Assembly (NCBI GenBank): GCA_001839685.1
Contig: MLAK01000755.1
Coordinates: 1-31,354, forward strand
Source: Tritrichomonas foetus
Lineage: Eukaryota > Parabasalia > Tritrichomonadida > Tritrichomonadidae
DNA length: 31,354 nucleotides
Reading direction: 5' to 3'
Positions 16,565 through 27,230 of this stretch are shown piece by piece. Numbering within the stretch: the first letter of the stretch is position 1; each line of letters starts with the position of its first letter. Made by a program: the position numbers and the translations under genes. Below the pieces are notes generated by a model, which was not told the origin of the DNA, made no database searches, and saw only the letters and a program-made list of their open reading frames with translations.

Positions 16565-18055
16565 ATGTCGTGGACTTGGAGAACTGAGCAGTACCGGAAA
16601 CTTGAAAGTTTGTTTGTACAAGGAACCCCGGAACTCAGCGACGTTTTACAAGAGCCTCAGATAATACCCGCATTAGGGGAACAATCGCCTAATCTCGTCA
16701 AATATATCCTCGCGCACTTGAAAGATGTTATTGATATCGCAATAGGACGAACACATCCTTCATCAGAAAACGAGCAACAGATTTGCGTAAACATTTTGTT
16801 GATCAGATCGCCGATCATCAAAGATGCGATTCATAAATCAGCCGAGTTATTCAATTATCTGGCTTTCAGCTTTGAGAAAAATTTGAATTATAATCCAGCC
16901 TTACAGTTACTGCAATCAATCAATGATGCAACTTCTGCAAATTCTTTACAACTCATATCAGATCCAATTACTTTCTACAAAAAGCTTCTGAAACTTTTAC
17001 CATGCTCAGCTGTTCATGATTTTTTAGTTGAGCTATTCAGCCGTCCAATGAAGGCTGTTGAAGTTTGGGCAGAATCAATCGAAGCAGATAAATATTTGAT
17101 TCCATTTTTATTATTTGAAGAGCCAAAGTTAAGATGTGCTTTATCAATTTTACTTGCATTGGCTTCTATCGTCAATCCAAAGTCAGAATCAATGAAAAGA
17201 CTTTCATCACCAGAAAATGTTTCAGCTATTTTCGATACTGGAATAAATTCCCCGACTAATGAAATAGCCTATGGCTCTTTTCAATTACTTGTTTCGATCT
17301 GTAATAGATGTGACGATAGTGAAACAGGTAACTTTTTAAATATTATGAAATTCTTTGAATCAAAAACCAATCAGCTTTGTATGTATATAACATCTGATAA
17401 TTCATTTACTAAAGATAAGCGAGCTGCTTGTGAGCTTTTAATTACTGTTATTGCCACTCGATCTGAAATTTCAGACGAAATTTCTCAAATTTCATCATTT
17501 TTATTTGACAGATTCTTTGAAAATCCAACAAATAGCTTTTTACATATGGTGTTTTATAATATAATTCAAGCTCTTTCAAGTCAAGAAGGCTTTCTGGATT
17601 TTCTTCAAAAAACTAATTTCGTTAATCGAATTTTGGAAATTGAAGAACAACGAAACGATAAAATGGCGTCATTCTGGGGACAATTAACTGCAATTGAGCT
17701 ATTATTGAAAGATAAAGTTCAGAATAATGAAAAATGGACGCAATTTGTGGAAACTATTCTTAATCCACGTGATGAAACAATTAGAAAAAGTTATGGTGGG
17801 GATCTTCCGAAACATAATTTTTTGGAATTAACTGATTCTGAATCAAATGAAATGCCTTATCAATGTAAATTTATTGATTCTTGTGATTTAAGTAATTATG
17901 CCAATAAAGACTCGAGTTCTTCATCGTCGTCATCTTCATCATCTGATAATCATGAAGAAGATGAATTAGTTTCTTACAGTGGATCTGAAAATGAAGAAGA
18001 GTCGAATAATACTGAAAAGAATGGCACTAATTCATCCGATCAAACAAATAATTGA
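16565..18055 (+). CDS. SAPS-family PP6 phosphatase regulatory subunit
   Basis: 496 residues. The N-terminus (WTWRTEQYRKLESLFVQGTPELSDVLQEPQIIPAL) matches the start of SIT4-associated/PPP6R proteins, where an aromatic-rich opening is followed by a helix and an LL-[DE]E-type segment. Residues about 40-430 are all-helical repeats, including NYNPALQLLQSI....LQLISDPITFYKKLLKLLPCSAVHDFLVELF, the typical SAPS core. The tail (about 450-496) has a run of ten or more Ser and then acidic Asp/Glu-rich sequence, a likely phosphorylated region. Family knowledge: SAPS proteins bind the PP6/Sit4 catalytic subunit and set its targets. The length is short compared with human PPP6R (over 800). A PPP catalytic gene lies 1.8 kb downstream on the opposite strand, but it is not evidently PP6. 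Confidence 0.88.
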   Translation: MSWTWRTEQYRKLESLFVQGTPELSDVLQEPQIIPALGEQSPNLVKYILAHLKDVIDIAIGRTHPSSENEQQICVNILLIRSPIIKDAIHKSAELFNYLAFSFEKNLNYNPALQLLQSINDATSANSLQLISDPITFYKKLLKLLPCSAVHDFLVELFSRPMKAVEVWAESIEADKYLIPFLLFEEPKLRCALSILLALASIVNPKSESMKRLSSPENVSAIFDTGINSPTNEIAYGSFQLLVSICNRCDDSETGNFLNIMKFFESKTNQLCMYITSDNSFTKDKRAACELLITVIATRSEISDEISQISSFLFDRFFENPTNSFLHMVFYNIIQALSSQEGFLDFLQKTNFVNRILEIEEQRNDKMASFWGQLTAIELLLKDKVQNNEKWTQFVETILNPRDETIRKSYGGDLPKHNFLELTDSESNEMPYQCKFIDSCDLSNYANKDSSSSSSSSSSSDNHEEDELVSYSGSENEEESNNTEKNGTNSSDQTNN

Positions 18056-18426
18056 GCAAAATGAAAGATAGAACGAAAAAATGAAAGCACCAAAATGATT
18101 TGGCAAATGAATATTAGACTGAATTGGAGAAATATTTACTTATTGGACGATAGTGGAATTTTGATTATAATTCTGATTTTCATTTTATTTACATCTCTTT
18201 TGTTTCTATATTAGTATTATCATAATAAAATTATGTTTGAATCAAAGTATATCTTTATTTTATATATGTATACCCTTTAAATCTCTTAGCTCAATACTTC
18301 TATTTGATAAATTTCACATTGATTATGAAAATAAAGTTTGGATTCTTAATAATACTTAAAAAGTTTTCAGGAATATATCACTTAACTTGCGATAATGAAG
18401 TTTGAGTTGATAGCTTTACATAGTGA
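18056..18426. other. 3' spacer of the SAPS gene, nothing recognised
   Basis: AT-rich sequence between the SAPS stop codon and the TSD of transposon 1. I see no open frame or structure. Confidence 0.5.
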
Positions 18427-18434
18427 AATAATTT
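18427..18434. repeat. Left target-site duplication of transposon 1
   Basis: AATAATTT lies directly before the left terminal inverted repeat and is repeated exactly at 19584-19591 after the right one. Confidence 0.85.
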
Positions 18435-19583
18435 AGAAGTGTGCGAACAACCGTTTACTAAAAAAAAGTGAATTTTGACCATTCTGTATNTCTGGATGAA
18501 ATTGATTTTGGAATTTGTGATTTCCANATAAGATAGAATATCNNTTCAATATGCATATGCCACANAATGAAGTCGATTCGAATTGTATCATGAAGAAATA
18601 ATTCACCAAAATTAAAAAACATTTATTTCATCATTATTATTAAACTTTATTTTTATATTTACNAAAANTGGGAAAAAATCTCGAAATTTTTGAAATTTTA
18701 GTTTTCACCGATGAAAAGTTCTAATTTTTTGAAATTGAACAGGAGTTATTATCTGTTTGCTGATGGCATTAAGAAAGTGCCCAACTTTTCTGCTCGTTTT
18801 CCCAATATCATCATCAGGGAGTGAACTGCTGGAAAATGACAATAATTTCTCTTTTCAGCATAATTTGTTGATTGCTAAAGGAAGGTTCGTCTACGAATAT
18901 CGATTTTTTTGATTTTAGGTAGCGAAATATAAAGCTTTTTTGGTTTTTAACGTACCGATTCCTCACAAAACAATATTCCTGGTGAAATAATTCCATAAGG
19001 TCAAAAATTATTTCGGAAATATACATTGATCTAATATGAAAATATATCAATATTAGGAAGAAAAGTTCTTTATACTATTTATTAAGAATGGGAGAATGTC
19101 TAATATCATATATNATCAAGTTTCCATCAANATATTTCCTCTTAGCTTTATAGGACAAATTGAATGTTAAAAATCGATATGTTCAAATAAACGTATTATT
19201 TTTTCAAATTTGAATGAATAATAGAAAAAGTTAATTCCCCAAATATTCTGATTCAAGAAATAAAGCTAATATCCGGAATATCTTGCAGCTATATATAAAT
19301 ATGAAACATAGACATTGGGCACTATCATTTGTGCAAAGCCAAAAATTTTGCATTTTTCTTGTTAGGATTGGATACTTTGATCATTTTTTGAAAATATTCC
19401 TGGTGAAATATATTTAACCTTTGATCCTCTCAAAAATTTCCGAATTTGAATGAGAATCTATTTCTCAGGAATTCCGAGACAGATTTTTATATAACTTCGT
19501 TGTTTGTATTAGACACATGGCCTATAATAACATATTCCAATTTCAGAAAGATTCATCGGTGAAGGGTCTGTTCGCACACTTCT
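18435..19583. mobile_element. Transposon 1: 1149-bp non-autonomous DNA element
   Basis: The termini are a 15-bp perfect inverted repeat: AGAAGTGTGCGAACA at 18435-18449 and its reverse complement at 19569-19583. Perfect 8-bp duplications AATAATTT flank both ends. Inside are a 12-bp perfect inverted pair (18704-18715 and 19552-19563) and an 18-bp perfect direct repeat (18972-18989 and 19393-19410). Nine single N bases lie within the element. The longest frame is only 78 codons and does not resemble a transposase, so the element is non-autonomous or decayed. Its ends match the consensus of the two other elements in this window. It sits between the convergent SAPS and PPP phosphatase genes. Confidence 0.9.
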
Positions 19584-19591
19584 AATAATTT
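19584..19591. repeat. Right target-site duplication of transposon 1
   Basis: AATAATTT, an exact copy of the left duplication at 18427-18434, directly follows the right terminal inverted repeat. Confidence 0.85.
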
Positions 19592-19901
19592 ATCATATCA
19601 GTAATAATAGTTTTCATTCGTTTCAGTGCAATAATCAGTTTTAGATTAATTTATCTACTGTTCATATTTTTATCTATGAATCAAATTATCGTCTGAATGT
19701 ATATATATTGATATCATTCCCATAGATGGCGAAAAACTCACCAAATACTACAATTTGAGTATTTGTCACACAATAAAAAAGAAGAAGACAAACAAAGAAC
19801 ATGACTAATAAAAAAAAATATAAAATATAAATATAAAATCAGAAATATCTAAAATGCATAAATGATATTTAAATTTAATGATATATAGAACAAATTCGCA
19901 A
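19592..19901. other. 3' spacer of the phosphatase gene, nothing recognised
   Basis: Very AT-rich sequence with A-rich runs near 19800-19840, between transposon 1 and the 3' end of the minus-strand phosphatase gene. Confidence 0.5.
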
Positions 19902-21146
19902 TCAAATTAAGGGATGGACTGATCTACTCCTCTGTGGGTCCTCACTATTGAATCTGTTAAGAGGAGGCAGTTTTGTCGGTCCAACGGGCGCCTTTGTGGA
20001 TAATGAGCTGAGATTTGATATGGAGCTATTTGAACTGGAAAACTTGTTCAATATATTATCTCTTGATCGCGAAAAGAGTCCAATTTTTGAGGAGAAATTC
20101 TTCTTTTGTGTCATGTTTATATCGAACAGTTTGACGTTCAGTGCAAGTGAATCATTAGCCTGCATTTCGAATTCATCATCGAGATTAACGTGCGACAAAA
20201 GACAACTATTTCTAGGTATCTGCTCAATTGGTGGTAATGCAAACATTTGGATCTGTAAATTTGGCTGGACAAAAAGTAAGCCGCAGCGGTTTCCTTTTGA
20301 ATCAGCATAATTGCTACAACTGAAAACAGTATATAATAAGTCATCTCCGAATTTCAGAACACCTTGCATCACGCATTGATGCGCGCGAAACATCTGCTTC
20401 ATTTTGACAACATTCAGGAAATCCTTTAATGCACTTACGCCAAATTGAACACCTAGACCACGATTTGACTCATCATAGGTTTTACATTTGTAGCATGGAT
20501 CCGACCATACAAAATCCGCGACGAATTCGACGTCATAATTGGCTAACGGTCTCCGAATTCTTTTAATCTGTTCAATATTTGAAAGTGTTGGTGAAATTCC
20601 TCCGTGAACGCAAAATATTTGATTATTTAAAGTTGCGACTAATGGCATGTATTGAAAAACGTCGTTAATTGTTTCGTATAATGTTTTGGAATTGTATTGC
20701 GTTGTTACTTCTGTAAGAAAACCGTAAGTTGAATTCATTGATTCAAATTCGTGATTTCCACGCAATAAAAATACGCAGTCGGGATGAGCGCACATCAAAG
20801 CGAAGAGCAAAGTAATCACTTCAATCGAGTACTCACCACGATCAACATAATCGCCGAGAAATAATAATCTGGATCTTGGTGGGGTCATTGCGGAGACGAG
20901 AATGCGGATAAGATCAAAAATATTGCCGTGGATGTCCCCAACAATGTAAAGGGGAGCTCTGAGTTCAAGGAGAATGTCGCTTCGTTGAAAGTGTCGTTTC
21001 GCTTCTGAGCATAGTTCGAGTATAACATCTTCGTCAAAAGTTGGGATGGGAATGGTTCGCCCAACCTGTTCGCATTGGCTGATGTCGAGATCATTGATTA
21101 ATGGCCTGTAGGCATGTAAAACCTGCTGAACAACTCGGCACTTCAT
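19902..21146 (-). CDS. PPP-family Ser/Thr protein phosphatase
   Basis: 414 residues with all catalytic motifs of the PP1/PP2A/calcineurin fold. They are GDIHGN at 70-75, GDYVDRG at 98-104, GNHE at 130-133, HGGISP at 181-186, VWSDP at 213-217 and RAHQ at 254-257. These supply the two-metal site and the catalytic His, so the enzyme should be active. The usual SAPNYC loop reads SCSNYA at 276-281. The Cys that reacts with microcystin in PP1 is thus Ala, and other residues of the loop differ. A C-terminal extension from about 300 is Ser/Asn-rich with a basic, Pro-containing end, which may be regulatory. It is not clearly PP1, PP2A, PP6 or PP2B. I read it as a member of the expanded, divergent PPP set seen in trichomonads. 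The PP6 regulatory-type gene is nearby, but a functional link is unproven. Confidence 0.92.
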   Translation of the reverse strand: MKCRVVQQVLHAYRPLINDLDISQCEQVGRTIPIPTFDEDVILELCSEAKRHFQRSDILLELRAPLYIVGDIHGNIFDLIRILVSAMTPPRSRLLFLGDYVDRGEYSIEVITLLFALMCAHPDCVFLLRGNHEFESMNSTYGFLTEVTTQYNSKTLYETINDVFQYMPLVATLNNQIFCVHGGISPTLSNIEQIKRIRRPLANYDVEFVADFVWSDPCYKCKTYDESNRGLGVQFGVSALKDFLNVVKMKQMFRAHQCVMQGVLKFGDDLLYTVFSCSNYADSKGNRCGLLFVQPNLQIQMFALPPIEQIPRNSCLLSHVNLDDEFEMQANDSLALNVKLFDINMTQKKNFSSKIGLFSRSRDNILNKFSSSNSSISNLSSLSTKAPVGPTKLPPLNRFNSEDPQRSRSVHPLI

Positions 21147-22431
21147 GAAGAATTATTTTGGAAATTATTGAATTTTGAATATTCATATTTTGATTATCTG
21201 GAATTTTGATAACGAATGATAACATTATTTGTTTGAAATATAACACATTTATTGAAAATGATAGTATAACACAGAAAAAGTTTGACGATATGTACTTAAT
21301 AAATAGAAAAAGTTAGAAAATCTTGAGTAATTTTACAAAAAAAGATATGAAAAAGTTGAAATTATTTATATAAACAAATAATGATTTCAAAAAGTTGATC
21401 TGAAAATTAAAGGATTTCAAAATTCAGATAACATAATTGAAATTTACACAGATTACACGAAAATTTTGAATGAACCTTATATCTGTTTCGACCGAGAACT
21501 ACATTTTGATCAAAGTTTGCAATTAAAGAATAGAATTCAAGCAAAATCATTTCGCAAAAAATTTTCATCATGGATAGGTTAATTTCTTAACCTCATAGAA
21601 AATAATAAATCGTTTTAAAAATTGAATTATTTTTATGTGAAAAATTGTTATTTCAAAATTGTGAATCATATTGAAACAAGATTATCTTAATTATATAATC
21701 TTTGACTGAATGAAGAGGTCTTGGGTACGATATTTTCTTGATAAGCAATAGAATCATATGCAATAAGTAAATGACTTGGCTAAATAAGTAATAGGCTCAT
21801 CTAGCAATTTATTGAAATCCTTTGATGTTCGAATTTGACGGAATAATGGTGAATTTATAGCAGTTTTGATAACTTTAATTATTCATTCGATACGATTTAT
21901 CAAGGAGGTATTCTCACCGATATTGCGTTCAAGTGACAAAAAATTGCAATTCTTACGCTGGCACTTTCATTGTGATCAAAAGGATGACTAGATTTACCTT
22001 ATGACAAATTCTTGCGATTTTCGCAAATCAAATCCTCCTTTCAACAATTTCATGATTTCAAAAAGGAAGAATAATTTTTTTATGTAAATTTTGTCAGAAT
22101 TTCTATGAGCTATAAAGTTTTCATATATATCTAATCATTTTCCTATATCCACTGAAATCGTAGATATTTACTGAGTTTATTGTGTGCTGCCACCTTTCAT
22201 TGTTTCTTTCGACTGGCTGTTATGAATTCATTTTTCTTGAATTTTAATCTTTCTCCCAGCCGCCACAATCTTTGAATTTTGAATACAAATTTATTAAATA
22301 TTGCGAATAACTCTGAAAAAGCAACATCCTTTGGGAAATTTCAGAAATGAATACTCACAGCTTTCTTTTTCGGTGTTTTCAATTGTTTTACTTTATTTAT
22401 TACCTATTAGTATTCATTAGTAATATAGTAG
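21147..22431. other. Long spacer upstream of the phosphatase gene
   Basis: About 1.3 kb of AT-rich DNA between the phosphatase start and the TSD of transposon A. No frame above 60 codons stands out. I found no terminal-repeat pair or RNA-like structure by eye. The phosphatase promoter should lie at its left end. Confidence 0.5.
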
Positions 22432-22439
22432 CATTCTTC
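22432..22439. repeat. Left target-site duplication of transposon A
   Basis: CATTCTTC lies directly before the left terminal repeat and is repeated exactly at 24439-24446. Confidence 0.88.
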
Positions 22440-22847
22440 AGATGTATACAAACCAAATAGTCTTAACGTACGAAATCACTAAAATGATCCTTATCATCAG
22501 TATTACTTAATACCATCAGTCAAAAATCAAAACCCAAATAGCTAAAAGAATGACGAAAATTTCCCTTATCGCAAACTTCGCAAATGGCCGAATTCAAAAA
22601 TATTTCGAAAATGATTCTGAAGAAGCTATTGTTTCAGTTTTCGGGTGAACAGCTTTCAGTCAATTGTTAAATCTATTTTTTATAGTTATGAGCCATATTT
22701 ATTCATAGTTTTGAAATTTTGCAACAATTAAACCGAAAAAAGAGCGATTTTGGAGGAAGCCTAAAAAAAAATTGAGAGAAGCTTTTTTTCCAAGAATCAC
22801 AAAGATTATAATACTGCTTCCCATAATTCTATTTACACTTCTTCTAT

Positions 22848-22867
22848 CGATTTTTAATTAAAAATCG
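22848..22867. repeat. 20-bp perfect palindrome in transposon A
   Basis: CGATTTTTAATTAAAAATCG is self-complementary over all 20 bases. The same palindrome is present at 28330-28349 in transposon B. Confidence 0.9.
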
Positions 22868-23521
22868 CGAAAATTTTGATAGTTTTAACTCAGTGATGTT
22901 GAATTAATTCAATTTCCATTTGACAAATAAGAATGTATTGAAATCTTTTCTGCCATAAAATTTTAGTATATGAAGAAAATAGACTGGCAGTCCTCAACAG
23001 CACATTCTCAAGCAGGGATACAGATACAACGATTGAAAGACCAAATCAAGAAAAATGGAATCCAATATGTTTTTTTCCAGACTCAATGCCAAGTGAATTT
23101 TCTGATGACTCGCCATTTAGATGGCAAAACATTCGTAATCTTCTCATTGATGCCTAAATTTTTTTTCTTTATATCAAAATTATTAATATTTTTTTTATAC
23201 TTCATTTTTGTATTTTGGAAAACATTATAATTTTCGATGGAGGGTCATATGATAATAAAAAGCACGATTTATGATAAGAAATAATCAAGATATTAATGCT
23301 ATAAAATCCCTTTTTATCTCTATAATTCTCAGAAATTTCTGTGGGGTTTATTTTTTTCTCACAATTTTTTTTTGGATTTGGTTTTCTCTGTATCTTGATT
23401 TTTAAATTATAATATTTATATATTATTAATAGGATTACAATTAAATAATTTTTAGATGACAATAATATCAACAATTATTCATTTAGATCTCTCAATAGTC
23501 TTCTACATCTAGAGCTAGTTA

Positions 23522-23529
23522 GTTTGTAT
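23522..23529. repeat. Left target-site duplication of nested transposon C
   Basis: GTTTGTAT belongs to the right terminal repeat of transposon A. It is repeated at 24425-24432 on the far side of transposon C, and it occurs only once at the matching place in transposon B. Confidence 0.88.
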
Positions 23530-24424
23530 AAAAGTACACAACCTATGCTTCTACGCTTATGATTTTATTTATATTTTCTCCATATAATTAGCATAATTAT
23601 AAAATAATATATCCAAAATATTAAAAGATTTTGTCTTTTTATTTTTGAGATATTCTTCGATTTAATAAAAAAAGCAATTTTTTTAGAAATACTTTTTGTT
23701 TTGAATACATTATAATCGTCTATTCCATTGAAAATGAAAATCTACTTTTTTCCCACACATATGCGACATATCCTTGATTTTTGAGAGTATTTACATGGAT
23801 AAGTTCCTTCAAAAGGATTTTAAGAAAGAAAAAAAAATTATGCCCAAAAAATAAGATTCTCAAATAATTTCAGAATTAAATTCAATTTCCTTCTTTATTA
23901 ATAAGAATGTTCATGATTTTGTGTGAGTTGAATACAATTGGTTCATTAGACTTTGATCAAATATCGAATTTTTTTTGAGAACGTAATTCTCGACAACCAA
24001 AAGACGAAAATGCTTTATAAATCGATGTTAATACATTCTGACGAAATTGTGCATGTTGGCAAAGTTTGAAAAAAAATCTAAGCATCAATCTTTCGGAAAA
24101 TTCAAATTCAATAAAATTGGTGTATTGCAAGATAAATTCGATAAAATTGTCCACATAGTAGGGATAATATAGAGAAATATTTGAGTAACTCTTTGATCTA
24201 GTGGAAAGGGCTAAATCTTTCATCTGCCTGGAGATTTTAGAAATAACGTGTAATTTCGAAAATAGTAATCAAGCGAATTTTGGCATTTTTTATTGGTTGA
24301 GATCTATTCAGCAAAAATTCGTTGCTGTAAATTAAGCATCAGAGAGTCGGGAAGTTGTTTCCAAGATTCGAAAAAGTTCAGTTTATTTAATGAAAATAAA
24401 CGTATTTCCAGGTTGTGTACTTTT
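23530..24424. mobile_element. Transposon C: 895-bp element nested in transposon A
   Basis: The termini form a 15-bp perfect inverted repeat: AAAAGTACACAACCT at 23530-23544 and its reverse complement at 24410-24424. The duplicated target GTTTGTAT flanks both sides. Copy B of the host element shows the same target without the insertion. An 88-codon minus-strand frame at 23957-24223 has protein-like composition but no family I recognise and no DDE-type motif I can see. The element is therefore non-autonomous, or a remnant. It inserted after A and separates the last 6 bp of A from the rest. Confidence 0.9.
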
Positions 24425-24432
24425 GTTTGTAT
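24425..24432. repeat. Right target-site duplication of nested transposon C
   Basis: GTTTGTAT, an exact copy of 23522-23529. It continues into ACATCT, the terminus of transposon A. Confidence 0.88.
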
Positions 24433-24438
24433 ACATCT

Positions 24439-24446
24439 CATTCTTC
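24439..24446. repeat. Right target-site duplication of transposon A
   Basis: CATTCTTC, an exact copy of 22432-22439, directly follows the right terminus of transposon A. Confidence 0.88.
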
Positions 24447-27230
24447 AATCATCCAAGATAATTGAGAGAATAAATTCTATAGAAATATATTTCAATATTA
24501 AACGTAACATTTTGTATGAAAGAACTATTCATATCTTTACTGGCACCTAAGTGGGCAGTTATCAGACCAGCTATAAGGATTCTAATAATGATGAATGAGA
24601 ATTCATTTATCTCAAATCTTTTTGATAATTCAAATGATTATTGATCAAACTTCATAGAATTATTTTGTGAGAAAAAAAGCTGCTTTTGATTCAAAAGAGA
24701 ATAGATATTCATGTTCTTGTTTCAGATTCAATTGTGAAATCTTATGGAAATCAGAATGTCAGTAATTCTTATGATAACTTTTTCAGTGGAAAATTAAGAT
24801 TAAATACCGACTGAAAATTCTATAAGATTGATAAAATATATTTTGAGATGTTTTCAGATGATAAATAAAATAATTAATAGAAATTTCAAATAGCATTTTT
24901 AATAACCACATAATCAAATTTCACCAGAAATTTTCAGTGGAGATTAGACGGAATTTCAATGAAATCTGCGGTTAAGTTTTTTTTCTGAAGGATTTATGTT
25001 TTCTGCTGAGGAAATCTTCTTCTCTCCAAATCAACTGGATTATCGAACAAGCCAACTTGTTTTTAATGGGTCATCTTCATTCGAATACGTGAGTCGACTT
25101 TTTCAGAAAATGAAAATAACGAATAATTAATAATTTGCGCCGTCGCAGAAACTAATTTGACTGATACAAAATTGAATTTTGACTTCTAAACGACTCAAAA
25201 TTTACGAAAGCTTTTGCGTCAAGCTGTGATTAATTAAATGACTGGAATTTCGAAAGTATTTCAAACGCATAAGACGGCAGCTGCTAAACCGTTTATCATT
25301 CTTTTGATTTTTGATATCCTGCTCATATAATTGATTGATTGACGCATATATTTTTTTTCGTCATAAAAAAACAACCCATTGACATATTGACAGTGTCTTG
25401 ACCATAATAAAACTGAATTTGTCAGAATTCCCTTCATACATGCAACCAAAATAGCGCATTCATTAAGATTACATTTCTTTTATGGGTTTCTTCGTTGATG
25501 ACAGTTATGTGGATTTGTGTGTCGGTTGGCATGCCCATAATTCCGATTCAGACTGTTCGAATATGTGTTGCATCCACGACATTGCTAATACATCATTTTT
25601 GTCGCATATTATCCGATCTAAAACCGTTATATTGAATTGCTTTTGTTATTTATTGGCGCAATCTGGGGCGAGAGGCAAGATTCTCGACATTTTCGAAATT
25701 TTCCGGAATGATAGATGAAAAAGAATCCAACCGCTTTTCCCAATTCAAATGACTTTCTTGTGAAGATATTGGTTGTTGAACGTGCTAGGAATCCAGACAA
25801 TTTCCGAATAGAGAATGAATTTCAAAGCATTATTCTGGTAAAACTATTATCTCTTTTGGATGTATTGAAGAAGAAATATGAAGAGAATACAAATTCAAAA
25901 AAAAATTGCCATTGTCTTTATCAATTTTTTTTCAGAAATCTTTCAATCGCAATTTTTGCTTGTGAAGATTGTTTATAAAATTAAATAGAAAAGCTGGTCA
26001 GAAATTCAAAGAAAAATCGAAACAATGAAACATTTTCTGAAATAAACTGTTTCATTTATATCAAAAACGATGAAGAAAAAAAAATTAATTTGTGAATATA
26101 GTCAAAACATTTTGATGAGATAAATTGAAATATTCTATTGGTGAAATATAAAATACTCAAAATATCAAATATTTCTCTTAATATTTCTGACTATTCAATT
26201 TACATTTCTGAGATTAAATAATCAATACATTTTCGACAATATCTCAACATTCATCCAATTATACACAATAATATTTCGATTTATAGGGTAAAATACCAAT
26301 ACTAACATGAAATATATGCTTTAGACATCGATATAACCACATTAACGAGAGTCAACGTTATTATTCTATCAGACTCTTCAATCTGCAGCTCATCATACTG
26401 CACTAGTTCATGCCCACTTTGAAACCAATTTTCTATGTGATGTTGTGGATATCTGTGAGCTTCATAAATTATTGGCGCATAATCTTTTTCGTTATTGATA
26501 ACTTTTTATTAGGAAACAGGCAAAAGGGCGTTATCTATTTTTATTGTGATAATAAATCAATTGACCATGATTCAACTTTTTCAATTCAAACTTTTGAAAT
26601 AACTTATTGCAACATATAACTTTTTCAATGCATCTATGACACTTTTACAATACAATAACCCCGAAATATAATCACTCAATGTTCTGAAAAATTGTTAAAT
26701 TTATCAATAGAAACTTTCTATTAGAAAGTAAAGATCAACAGACAAAAAGATTCTTCACAACTAAAATTTCTTCTTCGAAGTGAATTTGTAAGGAATATCA
26801 AAAACAAAATTACTATCTGAAAATCAACCACAATTTCATCAGAAAAACCTAGTGACTAAAATATCTTTGAATAATTTAGCCATTCAAAATTATCCTTGTG
26901 AATAATCACTGTTGATATATTTTTTATAATTAACAGTGTATAATATCAGATTTACATAATAAATCCTAACTTTTACAACAGTTTCTTATAGATTGGCAAG
27001 ATATATTGAAGGAAAATCCAGGTTATCAATTGTTTCTTATTCTTCTGAAAAAGTGTGAATTGCTATCATAATCCATTCAATCTATCTACCAATATTTTTC
27101 AATATATTTCAATTTCTTCTGAATGATGTTTGTGATAACAAAGAAATTTGAGAGAGGCAATTGATATTAACTAACTCAATAGAAAATCATAAAATTTTAG
27201 ATAATTTTTTTATTTTTTTTTCCAACAGCT
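24447..27230. other. Long non-genic region with stop-poor islands
   Basis: 2.8 kb upstream of the ubiquitin-like-domain gene. Most is AT-rich and featureless, but several stretches are less AT-rich and open in one or more frames. One is a 44-codon plus-strand frame from the ATG at 24997-24999, with a GTGAGT inside it. Others are overlapping frames in two directions at about 25482-25978, frames on both strands at about 26300-26540, and a 29-codon open segment after an ACAG at about 26986. None joins into a recognisable protein. They could be exons, a decayed gene or chance. Confidence 0.4.

Larger units (their letters stand above)
22440..24438. mobile_element. Transposon A: 1096-bp element split by a nested insertion
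   Basis: The left terminus AGATGTATACAAAC (22440-22453) and the right terminus GTTTGTATACATCT (24425-24438) are inverted repeats, flanked by the 8-bp duplication CATTCTTC. The right part is interrupted by transposon C. Removing C and one copy of its duplication leaves exactly 1096 bp. That equals the first unit of transposon B, with about five substitutions and no indel. Inside are a 20-bp perfect palindrome at 22848-22867 and an 86-codon plus-strand frame at 22970-23230, identical in B. No transposase is visible. The element lies between the divergently oriented phosphatase and ubiquitin-like-domain genes. Confidence 0.93.

Noticed and set aside
12280..16565. Trichomonas vaginalis-type initiator (TCAYWYTCATT) at gene starts
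   Set aside because: I looked just upstream of each start codon and found no convincing match, so I did not use it as evidence for genes or species.
18814..19050. 78-codon minus-strand frame inside transposon 1
   Set aside because: Composition is that of AT-rich random sequence and no transposase motif is visible. N bases show that the local sequence is not fully reliable.
19948..20310. 120-codon plus-strand frame
   Set aside because: It is antisense to the phosphatase gene, whose catalytic motifs and codons explain the sequence.
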